A stretch of DNA of 23,478 nt from contig JAYTPK010000136.1 in the NCBI GenBank assembly GCA_043747295.1, forward strand, positions 1 through 23,478, read 5' to 3'. Source of the stretch: JAAFIP01 sp043747295 (GTDB lineage: Bacteria > Pseudomonadota > Gammaproteobacteria > Burkholderiales > Burkholderiaceae_C). Positions 15,033 through 20,978 of the stretch are shown in pieces. The translations under genes and the position numbers were made by a program. The notes below the pieces were generated by a model. That model was not told the origin of the DNA and searched no databases. It saw only the letters and a program-made list of their open reading frames with translations. Numbering within the stretch: position 1 is the stretch's first letter; every line of letters begins with the position of its first letter.

Positions 15033-15659
15033 TTAAAACCTCCACAGGGCAATCACCAGCAGTGTGCACGCTGCTGCCACCAGGTCGTCAAAAATAATGC
15101 CAAAGCCGCCCTTGGCGTTAAAGCCTTTGAACAACTCGTCAGCCCAAGCTACCGGGCCAGGTTTGACGGCATCAAAAAACCTGAACAATGCAAACGCCAC
15201 CAGCTGCGCCCACAGGCCTGACGGTGCAATCATCCACAAGATAATCCAAAAGGCCAGCACCTCGTCCCACACAATGTTGCCAGGGTCCATCACGCGCATG
15301 TGGCGGGCGCACACGGTGCAGGCCCACCAGCCAATAGGCAGCGACGCGGCAATCACCCAGGCAATTTGCAGCGGCGATAAATACAACTGCATCACCGCAA
15401 AAGCTGCCCACGCCCACAGCGTGCCAGCGGTGCCAGGTGCTATGCGCGATAGGCCTGAACCAAAACCCAGTGCAATAAGGTGCGCTGGGTGCGACAACAT
15501 AAACTGCACCGTGGGGCGCAGCACGCTAGGCCGCACCGAGGGGGATGTGGCAAGTGGTGCTGTAGCAGGCTGCAGTGGCGCTGGTGCGCTAAAGGGTAGT
15601 GCCGTCTGTACAGGGTCAGTGCTTTCGCGCGGCAAATGGGTGGGGTCGGGCATGCTCAT
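15033..15659 (-). CDS. pgpA: Phosphatidylglycerophosphatase A
   Basis: This 208-residue inner-membrane phosphatase converts phosphatidylglycerophosphate to phosphatidylglycerol. Family motifs: ALGFGSGLSRIAPGTAGTLWAW (about 68-89), DPGNIVWDEVLAFW with the acidic pair, FALFRFFDAVKPGPVAWADE, and GGFGIIFDDLVAA near the C-terminus. Three or four hydrophobic helices are visible. The first ~50 residues form a Pro/Ala/Ser/Thr-rich extension not normally present in PgpA (E. coli about 170 residues). Two ATGs (15659, 15653) are possible starts. The upstream one is three bases after the LysR stop codon, which implies coupling to that gene. The downstream partner is pncC. Confidence 0.93.
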   Translation of the reverse strand: MSMPDPTHLPRESTDPVQTALPFSAPAPLQPATAPLATSPSVRPSVLRPTVQFMLSHPAHLIALGFGSGLSRIAPGTAGTLWAWAAFAVMQLYLSPLQIAWVIAASLPIGWWACTVCARHMRVMDPGNIVWDEVLAFWIILWMIAPSGLWAQLVAFALFRFFDAVKPGPVAWADELFKGFNAKGGFGIIFDDLVAAACTLLVIALWRF

Positions 15660-15662
15660 AGT

Positions 15663-16637
15663 TTAGCGCGGTGCTTTTGAGCGTGTGGCTTTGCCGCTCT
15701 TGCTGTCTTTGCGTTGAATGGCTGGTGGTTTGGCAGGCGTCACTTGCATACCGTGGCCTTGCAGCCACTGGGCAAAAAAGTCGATACACAAGCGCACTTT
15801 GGGGCTGCGGTGGCGTTCTTGCAGCATCACCGCATTGATGGGTACTACCGGCGACTCGACGATGTCGTTGAGCACATACACCAGCGCGCCACTGTGCACC
15901 AGCGGGTCGCAAATAGCGGTGTTGCCGCGTACGATACCCAAGCCTTCTAGCGCCATACGCATCATGATGCCGGTCGAGCTGGCGCGGTAGTGGCCACGTG
16001 GCTGATATTCCACCACCTGGCCGTTCACTATGAACGGCCAGCGGTTGAACGCGGGGATCACACTGTTGGTGATCAATCGGTGTGTGTCTAAATCAGCCAC
16101 CGTGCGCGGCGTGCCATAGCGCTTAAGGTAGCCCGGTGTTGCATAAAACCGCCTGCCGTGCTGGCCAATCACACGCGCTACCAAATTATCTGAGCCCAAC
16201 GGCCCGGTGCGAATGGCAAAGTCGATACCTTGGCGCGCTATGTCGATAGCACGGTCATCCACATGCAGTTCAATACTCAGCTGAGGGTGCCGCTCAGCCA
16301 GGGCATGCAGGCTGGGCACGATGACATAGGTGGCCATGGCAGGGCTGACACCGATATGCACGGTGCCGCTGATCTGCGCTTGGTTGCTGGCAAATTCAGC
16401 TTCTAGATCTGCCAAGCTCAGCAGCATGCGTTTGCCATGCTCTAGCAAGGCCAAGCCCGGCTCAGTCAGCGACAGGCCGTGGGTAGATCGGTGCAGCAAA
16501 CGCACTTGGTGCAGTGCCTCAAGGCGCGACACGGCACGCGAGACCAAGCTGACCGGTGCATTGCGCTCGCGCGCCACGGCTGATAGTGAGCCCAACTCGG
16601 CCACCCGCGTAAACAGGGCTACATCGTCTAAATCCAT
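15663..16637 (-). CDS. LysR-family transcriptional regulator (tautomerase-cluster)
   Basis: This 324-residue LysR regulator of the CrgA/DmlR-like subgroup has its winged helix-turn-helix at residues 3-62 (LFTRVAELGSLSAVARERNAPVSLVSRAVSRLEALHQVRL, broken here into its helices: SLSAVARERN, SLVSRAVSRLEA, LLHRSTHGLSLTEPG). The effector domain starts GTVHIGVSPAMATYVIVPSL. A basic tail (RKDSKSGKATRSKAPR) extends the C-terminus beyond the usual length. It is divergent from the small-protein/tautomerase pair, with a perfect LysR-style palindrome in the gap. Downstream it abuts pgpA, so its transcript probably runs into pgpA-pncC. Ligand unknown. Confidence 0.94.
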   Translation of the reverse strand: MDLDDVALFTRVAELGSLSAVARERNAPVSLVSRAVSRLEALHQVRLLHRSTHGLSLTEPGLALLEHGKRMLLSLADLEAEFASNQAQISGTVHIGVSPAMATYVIVPSLHALAERHPQLSIELHVDDRAIDIARQGIDFAIRTGPLGSDNLVARVIGQHGRRFYATPGYLKRYGTPRTVADLDTHRLITNSVIPAFNRWPFIVNGQVVEYQPRGHYRASSTGIMMRMALEGLGIVRGNTAICDPLVHSGALVYVLNDIVESPVVPINAVMLQERHRSPKVRLCIDFFAQWLQGHGMQVTPAKPPAIQRKDSKSGKATRSKAPR

Positions 16638-16678
16638 GGCGTGTGCGTTAGCTCAGTCAGTCATTGCAGGGTAGGCAT

Positions 16679-16703
16679 TGCTTTTGCAATAAATGCAAAA
16701 GCA
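16679..16703. promoter_or_regulatory. Perfect palindrome with T-N11-A, likely LysR operator
   Basis: The arms TGCTTTTGCA (16679-16688) and TGCAAAAGCA (16694-16703) are perfect complements around ATAAA. The core TGCAATAAATGCA has the T-N11-A form of LysR-type binding sites. It lies 42 bases upstream of the lysR ATG and about 104 bases upstream of the small-protein ATG, a typical position for autoregulation and divergent activation. It could alternatively fold as an mRNA hairpin, but neither strand has a following T-run. Confidence 0.7.
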
Positions 16704-16806
16704 TAGTGCAGTGTATGCTGTTTCCAGGCACTGCGTCAATGCCTATAGTTGAGCCATTCCCAGCCAGCGTACCAGCACCGGCACCGGGTATTTTAAGGAG
16801 CACACC

Positions 16807-17049
16807 ATGCATTACACCCACCAAACCACCACGGCTACGCCGTCTTTTGGCGCATCCTTGGATCACGCAGACTATTTGCGAATTTCGCAAACCGCTAAAA
16901 CCATGGCCCAGGCAGCGCGCCGCGAGGCTGTACGCAACTTTTGGGCCGAGGTTGCCGACCGGCTGCACAACTTGTTGGACGACTTTGGCCGTCACGCCAG
17001 CGTGCGCTTAGGCGCAGGCCATAACGTCACGCGCATGGAGGCTTCTTAA
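16807..17049 (+). CDS. Small hypothetical protein upstream of tautomerase
   Basis: This 80-residue protein has a strong AAGGAG ribosome-binding site before ATG 16807. The N-terminal 20 residues are Thr/His-rich and probably disordered. Residues 21-60 form a likely amphipathic helix pair: HADYLRISQTAKTMAQAARR, then EAVRNFWAEVADRLHNLLDD. The arginine-rich helix with a Phe-Trp pair resembles small DUF1127-like proteins, but I cannot assign it. Its stop is two bases before the tautomerase ATG, and the tautomerase ribosome-binding site lies inside it, so the pair is one transcription unit. It is likely controlled by the divergent LysR. Confidence 0.78.
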   Translation: MHYTHQTTTATPSFGASLDHADYLRISQTAKTMAQAARREAVRNFWAEVADRLHNLLDDFGRHASVRLGAGHNVTRMEAS

Positions 17050-17051
17050 TC

Positions 17052-17516
17052 ATGCCCACGCTACGCCTGCAAGTGGCACCCTTGCTCAACCCGGATCGCT
17101 ACGCTGCTTTGGGTGCTGCTTTAACCCACATCACCGCCCAAGTGCTGCATAAAAACCCGCAAGTCACCGTGGTGATGGTGGATGACCTGCCGCCTGCCCG
17201 CTATGTGGTGGGCGGGCACGCTGCGGCTGTGCCGATAGCATGCCTTGAAGTCAGCGTTACTGCTGGCACCAACACGGCGGCAGAAAAGTCGCGGTTTATC
17301 CGCGATGCCTATGCTGAGCTGCAGCGACAATTAGGCACCAACGGCAAACCACTGCACGAAGCCAGCTACGTCATCGTGCGCGAATTACCAGCCACAGACT
17401 GGGGCTACGCTGGCATGAGCCAAGCGGCGCGGCGTGCGCAGCAGTCTTCAGCCACAACATCCCCCAAGGCTATGGCCATGACTATAACTATGACTACGGC
17501 CGCAGTGGCGCCTTAA
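17052..17516 (+). CDS. Tautomerase-family protein (4-oxalocrotonate tautomerase superfamily)
   Basis: This 154-residue protein begins MPTLRLQVAP. Removal of Met exposes Pro2, the catalytic N-terminal proline of the superfamily. One region has the beta-alpha-beta pattern LGAALTHITAQVLHKNPQVTVVMVDDLPPARY, given here only as its landmarks LTHITAQVLHKN and VTVVMVDDLP. A second contains CLEVSVTAGTNTAAEKSRF and ends YVIVRELPATDWGYAGMSQ. The recognisable protein stops near residue 132. The last ~20 residues (Ser/Thr/Met/Ala-rich) look non-homologous. The physiological substrate is unknown; the group often acts in aromatic or unsaturated-acid degradation. A GGAGG ribosome-binding site precedes the ATG. 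It converges on thiL with only 12 bases between stops. Confidence 0.82.
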   Translation: MPTLRLQVAPLLNPDRYAALGAALTHITAQVLHKNPQVTVVMVDDLPPARYVVGGHAAAVPIACLEVSVTAGTNTAAEKSRFIRDAYAELQRQLGTNGKPLHEASYVIVRELPATDWGYAGMSQAARRAQQSSATTSPKAMAMTITMTTAAVAP

Positions 17517-17528
17517 ACCTTAAAGCTA

Positions 17529-18512
17529 CTAGGCAAAGTGGTCAAACGACGCAAACGTGTTGGCCACCAGGGCACCATCCGCATCGCGCAACACCAAGGT
17601 ACGTTCAGCGGTAATGCAGCCAATGCGCTTGGCGGGGGTGGTGGCGCTGGCGGCGGCTTGGGCTACAGCGTTACGGGCACTGGGAGGTGCGGTAAAAACC
17701 AGCTCGTAGTCGTCGCCGCCCGCTGCGGTCATCTCTCGGCATATTTGCGTAGATAAACCGTGGGGAGTCCAAGCAAACACAGCACAAGCAGCTACGCTAT
17801 CTATAGCAATCTCAGCGCCGCAACTACTGGCTTGCAAAATATGCCCCAAGTCGCCCAGCAGCCCGTCGCTGACATCTATGGCCGCAGTGGCAATGCCGCG
17901 CAAGGCTTGGCCTAAAGCTACACGTGGTGTCGGTCTTTCCATGCGGGTGCGGGCTTGCTCAAAAGCGTCGGCGCTGATGTGCGTGCCCACCTGCACATTG
18001 CCGCGAAACACCTCTAGCGCCAGCCTCGCATCGCCCACGCTGCCGCTCACATAAATATCATCACCCGGCTGCGCACCACTGCGCAGCAGCGCTTGGCCGC
18101 TGGGCACCTGGCCCATCACGGTGATGCAAATGTTGAGGGGCCCTTGGGTCGTGTCGCCGCCCACCAGCGCGCAGCCGTGGGCATCGGCCAGTGCAAACAT
18201 GCCTTTAGAGAAGCCATGCAACCATGCGGTGTCGACACGCGGCAGCGCCAAGGCCAAAGTAAAAGCAAAAGGCTTGGCACCGCAAGCGGCCAAGTCACTT
18301 AAGTTCACCGCCAGTGCTTTGTGGCCCAGTGCCTCGGGGGATACGGTGGACAAAAAGTGCCGCCCCTCTACCAGCATGTCACTGCTCACGGCCAGCTGCA
18401 TGTCAGCACGCGGGGTGAGCAAAGCGCAGTCATCACCGATACCCAGCACAACACCGTCGCCAGGCACATAGGCGCGCTGAAAGTAGCTTTTGATCAGGTC
18501 AAACTCACCCAA
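17529..18512 (-). CDS. thiL: Thiamine-monophosphate kinase
   Basis: This 327-residue enzyme phosphorylates thiamine monophosphate to thiamine diphosphate using ATP. Family landmarks: MGEFDLIKSYF at the start; VVLGIGDDCALLTP (metal-binding Asp pair); AVSSDMLVEGRHF; ALAVNLSDLAACGAKPFAF; LVGGDTTQGPLNICITVMG; ATAAIDVSDGLLGDLGHIL; and AAGGDDYELVFTAP. Length is normal. It follows apaG by 12 bases and is probably cotranscribed with it. In many Burkholderiales thiL is directly followed by pgpA and pncC; here a LysR/tautomerase block lies between them. Bases 17765-17808 match the dispersed repeat and encode AIDSVAACAVFAW within an apparently normal-length region. Confidence 0.95.
   Translation of the reverse strand: MGEFDLIKSYFQRAYVPGDGVVLGIGDDCALLTPRADMQLAVSSDMLVEGRHFLSTVSPEALGHKALAVNLSDLAACGAKPFAFTLALALPRVDTAWLHGFSKGMFALADAHGCALVGGDTTQGPLNICITVMGQVPSGQALLRSGAQPGDDIYVSGSVGDARLALEVFRGNVQVGTHISADAFEQARTRMERPTPRVALGQALRGIATAAIDVSDGLLGDLGHILQASSCGAEIAIDSVAACAVFAWTPHGLSTQICREMTAAGGDDYELVFTAPPSARNAVAQAAASATTPAKRIGCITAERTLVLRDADGALVANTFASFDHFA
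17765..17808 (+). repeat. Dispersed 44-base repeat, copy 6 (inside thiL, diverged)
   Basis: The exact blocks shared with other copies are AGTCCAAG, ACAAGCAGCTA-like CAAGCAGCT, and TATAGC, at the same spacing without gaps. About 31 of 44 positions match copy 2 (hand count). It is the weakest of the six, and chance similarity is possible for this copy alone. Confidence 0.5.
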
Positions 18513-18524
18513 AGCTAGCCTCGC

Positions 18525-18917
18525 TTAATGCATGGTGGGTTTGCCGCCCAGTGCGCTCAGCGCGTCCAATACAAACATGGGGATATCAGCATCAAACTTT
18601 TCGCCATCTTCAGCCACACAAAAATAGCTGCCATGCATGGTGCCCGTGGGTGTGCGCAGGCGGCAACCGCTGGTGTACTGAAAACTCTCGCCGGGCTTGA
18701 GCAGTGGCTGCTCGCCCACTACGCCCAAGCCTTTAACTTTGTCGTTGCGGCCATCTGCGTCGTTAATGCTCCAGGTGCGCGATATCAGCTGGGCAGGCAC
18801 CTTGCCCGTGTTGGTAATGGTGACGGTGTAGGCAAAGGTGTACACCCCTTGCTCGGGCGCGGACTGGTCGGCCAAGTACTCGGGTTGCACTTGAACGCTA
18901 AATTGGTATTGGGCCAT
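18525..18917 (-). CDS. apaG: ApaG (Co2+/Mg2+ efflux-associated protein)
   Basis: This 130-residue single-domain protein of the ApaG/FN3-like fold reads MAQYQFSVQVQPEYLADQSA, followed by YTFAYTVTITNTGKVPAQLISRTW, DADGRNDKVKGLGVVGEQPLL, GESFQYTSGCRLRTPTGTMHG and FDADIPMFVLDA, all characteristic. The frame stays open upstream to 19241, but ATG 18917 matches the normal ApaG N-terminus and length. ApaG has been linked genetically to cobalt/magnesium resistance, but its biochemical role is not settled. The upstream leader (from about 18985) overlaps a large potential RNA structure. No good ribosome-binding site is near the ATG; a GGAGAAAG lies about 20 bases upstream. Confidence 0.93.
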   Translation of the reverse strand: MAQYQFSVQVQPEYLADQSAPEQGVYTFAYTVTITNTGKVPAQLISRTWSINDADGRNDKVKGLGVVGEQPLLKPGESFQYTSGCRLRTPTGTMHGSYFCVAEDGEKFDADIPMFVLDALSALGGKPTMH

Positions 18918-18984
18918 GGCGGTATGGTACAGCTTTCTCCGAGTCTTTTTAACTCTGCCTTGGCAATGCATTGCTTCGTTGTTT

Positions 18985-19146
18985 AGCCGTGGCGAGCGGC
19001 GGGACATATCGCTGGAGAAACTTCCGCGAACATGCGCGGCAGGTAGTAGTGTTCTTGAGACGGCGGGCCGCACCTCGCTACAGTTTTCCCATTGATAAGA
19101 TCCCACCGCTGCACCCTGGTCGATACTTTTGGGGGCACGCGAGGCT
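18985..19146. ncRNA. Candidate structured RNA upstream of apaG (6S RNA-like rod?)
   Basis: Within the 580-base gap between apaG and rpe, complementary segments nest in order (plus coordinates). They are 18985-18991 with 19136-19146 (bulged); 18995-19004 with 19101-19110 (10 positions, one mismatch on plus that is a G-U pair on minus); 19007-19010 with 19094-19097; 19013-19022 with 19082-19091; 19026-19029 with 19075-19078; 19033-19040 with 19067-19072. This gives a rod of about 160 bases with an asymmetric bubble. That architecture recalls 6S RNA, and a 6S gene near apaG/rpe is plausible for Burkholderiales, but I cannot confirm the sequence consensus or the strand. A structured apaG 5' leader is the alternative. 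Confidence 0.35.
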
Positions 19147-19199
19147 GAGTTTGTGGTGACCTCAATCAGCGCTGAAATCTGTGCATTTGACTCCCAGCC

Positions 19200-19299
19200 T
19201 TCTACAAGCGCGACGGTGTGGCTTACCCCTGTGACAACCAATCAAGGGCCGCAGGTCCGGTTGGCATAGGGGTAAGCCACAGCGGCGCGCGTCCTAGAA
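19200..19299. repeat. 100-base near-perfect hairpin in the apaG-rpe gap
   Basis: Symmetrical paired blocks from outside in: TTCTA (19200) with TAGAA (19295); GCGCG (19208) with CGCGC (19286); a 17-bp stem, 19217-19233 (TGTGGCTTACCCCTGTG) with 19265-19281 (one G-U pair on plus); CAACC (19235) with GGTTG (19259). The loop is about 19 bases. Short four-base internal loops sit at matching positions on both sides. No T-run follows, so it is not a classic terminator. It could be a small RNA, a processed leader or a MITE-like palindromic element. Confidence 0.75.
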
Positions 19300-19400
19300 C
19301 AACGAACAACGAACAGGGCAAAAGGGCAACAAACAGAGCGACAGAGCATACAAAACACTGACTACAACACCAAAAACAGCACTTTTACCAACGAAATATG
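19298..19400. other. Nearly T-free A/C/G tract between hairpin and rpe
   Basis: From 19298 to 19382 only three T residues occur in 85 bases on the plus strand. The tract opens with a 7-base tandem motif (GAACAAC twice, then GAACA, from about 19297). It is non-coding, and would be an unstructured leader if rpe is transcribed from upstream. No obvious promoter is visible in it. Confidence 0.55.
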
Positions 19401-19404
19401 CTGG

Positions 19405-19448
19405 TAGTCCAAGTATTTACTGCTTAAACAGCTATGAAATTAATAGCG
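19405..19448 (+). repeat. Dispersed 44-base repeat, copy 3 (intergenic, upstream of rpe)
   Basis: It starts TAGTCCAAGTATTTACTGCT, continues TAAACAGCTATG and ends AAATTAATAGCG. It is the closest to the consensus of the six copies and ends about 50 bases before the rpe ATG. GCTAT and ATAGC form a small inverted repeat in its right third. Confidence 0.85.
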
Positions 19449-19497
19449 TGTAGTCTATCCAATAGAAACCCCCAGCGGCAATGCGAAAATACAAGCT

Positions 19498-20178
19498 ATG
19501 AGCACCACCTTCCACATCGCCCCCTCCATTCTGTCCGCCGACTTTGCCCGCTTGGGCGACGAGGTCAAAAACGTCATCGCCGCGGGTGCCGACTGGGTGC
19601 ACTTTGACGTGATGGACAACCATTACGTGCCCAACCTCACCTTCGGCCCGATGATCTGCCAAGCGATTAAGCCGCACGCTAAAAAACCTGACGGCACGCC
19701 TGTACCCATGGACGTGCACCTAATGGTGCAGCCCGTAGACGCAGTAGCCGCCGCCTTTGCTGATGCTGGCGCAGACTACATTAGCTTTCACCCAGACGCA
19801 TCGGGCCACGTGCACCGCAGTATCCAAGCTATTCGCAGCAAAGGCTGCAAACCCGGCTTGGTGTTTAACCCCGCCGAGCCACTAGATGTGCTGAACTGGG
19901 TGATTGACGATATCGACCTCATCCTCATCATGAGCGTGAACCCCGGTTTTGGTGGTCAAAGCTTTATCGACAGCGCACTGCGCAAAATTGAAGCCGTGCG
20001 CCAACGCATTACCGCCAGCGGCAAAGACATTCGTCTGGAGGTCGACGGCGGTATCAAACCCGACAACATTCGCCGCGTGGCCGACGCAGGCGCAGATGCT
20101 TTTGTAGCGGGCAGCGCGATTTTTGGCAAGCCTGACTACAAAGCTGTGATCGACCAGATGCGCGCTGCGCTGAAGTAG
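19498..20178 (+). CDS. rpe: Ribulose-phosphate 3-epimerase
   Basis: This 226-residue TIM-barrel enzyme interconverts ribulose 5-phosphate and xylulose 5-phosphate (pentose phosphate and Calvin pathways). Motifs: IAPSILSADFARLGDEV at the start, VHFDVMDNHYVPNLTFGP (metal-binding His/Asp), DVHLMVQPVD, ISFHPDAS, MSVNPGFGGQSFI, and EVDGGIKPDN followed by FVAGSAIFG. Length and order are standard. ATG 19498 gives MSTTFHIAPSIL. It is followed after 46 bases by gph, and in Burkholderiales this pair often precedes trpE, as here. Confidence 0.97.
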   Translation: MSTTFHIAPSILSADFARLGDEVKNVIAAGADWVHFDVMDNHYVPNLTFGPMICQAIKPHAKKPDGTPVPMDVHLMVQPVDAVAAAFADAGADYISFHPDASGHVHRSIQAIRSKGCKPGLVFNPAEPLDVLNWVIDDIDLILIMSVNPGFGGQSFIDSALRKIEAVRQRITASGKDIRLEVDGGIKPDNIRRVADAGADAFVAGSAIFGKPDYKAVIDQMRAALK

Positions 20179-20224
20179 CCCGAGCGCTTGAAATCTACAG
20201 TCAAAAAATAGGCAGTTGAAAAAT

Positions 20225-20959
20225 ATGCACTTGAACCTGCGCGATTTTGACGCGGTGATTGTCGACCTTGACGGCACCATGATCGACACTTTGAGTGATT
20301 TTGAAATCGCGCTGAACCTGACTTTGGCAGATTTTGGCTATGCGCCAGTCGATCGTAATTTTATTGAACACACGATTGGCAAAGGTAGTGAGAATTTAAT
20401 CCGTAAAACCCTAGAATTTGTGAAAAATAGGCCAGTAGTCCAAGTATCTATTGCTCAATTAGCTATTAAAAATGTAGCAAATGGGGCAGACAATTCAGCC
20501 ACCTTTGATGCGGCGCTTGCACGCTACCAGCACCACTACCTGGCCATCAACGGCCAAGCTAGCAAGGTGTACGCAGGAGTGGTCGAGGGTTTAAACGCTT
20601 GGCGCACCGCTGGCTTGAAGATGGCTTGCTTAACTAATAAGCCCAGTGCGTTTGCGTTGCCACTGCTCAAGCTCAAAGGCTTAGACGGTTACTTTAGCCA
20701 TGTATTTGGCGGCGACGCGTTTGAGCGTAAAAAGCCTGATCCTATGCCGCTACTAAAAACCTGCGAAGCGCTAGGAACACAGCCCGCTCGTACCTTGATG
20801 GTGGGTGACAGCAGTAACGACGCACAGGCCGCGCATGCGGCAGGTTGCCCAGTAGCACTGGTCAGCTACGGCTATAACCATGGTGAGCCCATTCGCACAG
20901 TATCAGCAAACTGGCATGTAGACAGTTTTACCCAGCTCTCGGCGCTGCTAGGCACCTGA
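20225..20959 (+). CDS. gph: Phosphoglycolate phosphatase with extra internal segment
   Basis: This HAD-superfamily phosphatase of 244 residues from ATG 20225 (an in-frame TTG at 20216 would add three) hydrolyses 2-phosphoglycolate formed by DNA repair or oxygenase activity. Motif I is VDLDGTMIDT (nucleophile Asp14, acid/base Asp16), motif II Thr is in ACLTNKPS, motif III Lys is in FERKKPDPMPLL, and motif IV is LMVGDSSNDAQAA. The cap domain has an unusual stretch, FVKNRPVVQVSIAQLAIKNV followed by ANGADNSA (about residues 68-94), between GSENLIRKTLE and TFDAALARYQHHY. Most of it is encoded by a copy of the dispersed repeat. The reading frame is intact. A weak AGG precedes the ATG. Confidence 0.93.
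   Translation: MHLNLRDFDAVIVDLDGTMIDTLSDFEIALNLTLADFGYAPVDRNFIEHTIGKGSENLIRKTLEFVKNRPVVQVSIAQLAIKNVANGADNSATFDAALARYQHHYLAINGQASKVYAGVVEGLNAWRTAGLKMACLTNKPSAFALPLLKLKGLDGYFSHVFGGDAFERKKPDPMPLLKTCEALGTQPARTLMVGDSSNDAQAAHAAGCPVALVSYGYNHGEPIRTVSANWHVDSFTQLSALLGT
20436..20479 (+). repeat. Dispersed 44-base repeat, copy 4 (inside gph, sense)
   Basis: It starts TAGTCCAAGTATCTATTGCT, continues CAATTAGCTATT and ends AAAAATGTAGCA. It matches copy 3 at 33 of 44 positions without gaps (hand count). It is translated as VVQVSIAQLAIKNVA in the apparent insertion of Gph. Confidence 0.8.
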
Positions 20960-20978
20960 TCTGTCTTAGGTCGCTTTG

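Noticed and set aside
15064..15666. 200-residue plus-strand frame opposite pgpA
   Set aside because: pgpA on the minus strand has all family motifs; the plus frame is Ala/Ser-rich with no motifs.
19020..19230. Reading the apaG-rpe gap as RNase P RNA, tmRNA or 4.5S RNA
   Set aside because: None of their invariant segments (for example the SRP GGAAGGA loop or the RNase P GGAAAGTCCGG) is present on either strand.
18918..19241. N-terminal extension of ApaG to 19241
   Set aside because: The added 108 residues have no resemblance to ApaG, contain the complementary segments of the RNA candidate, and ATG 18917 gives the family's normal length.
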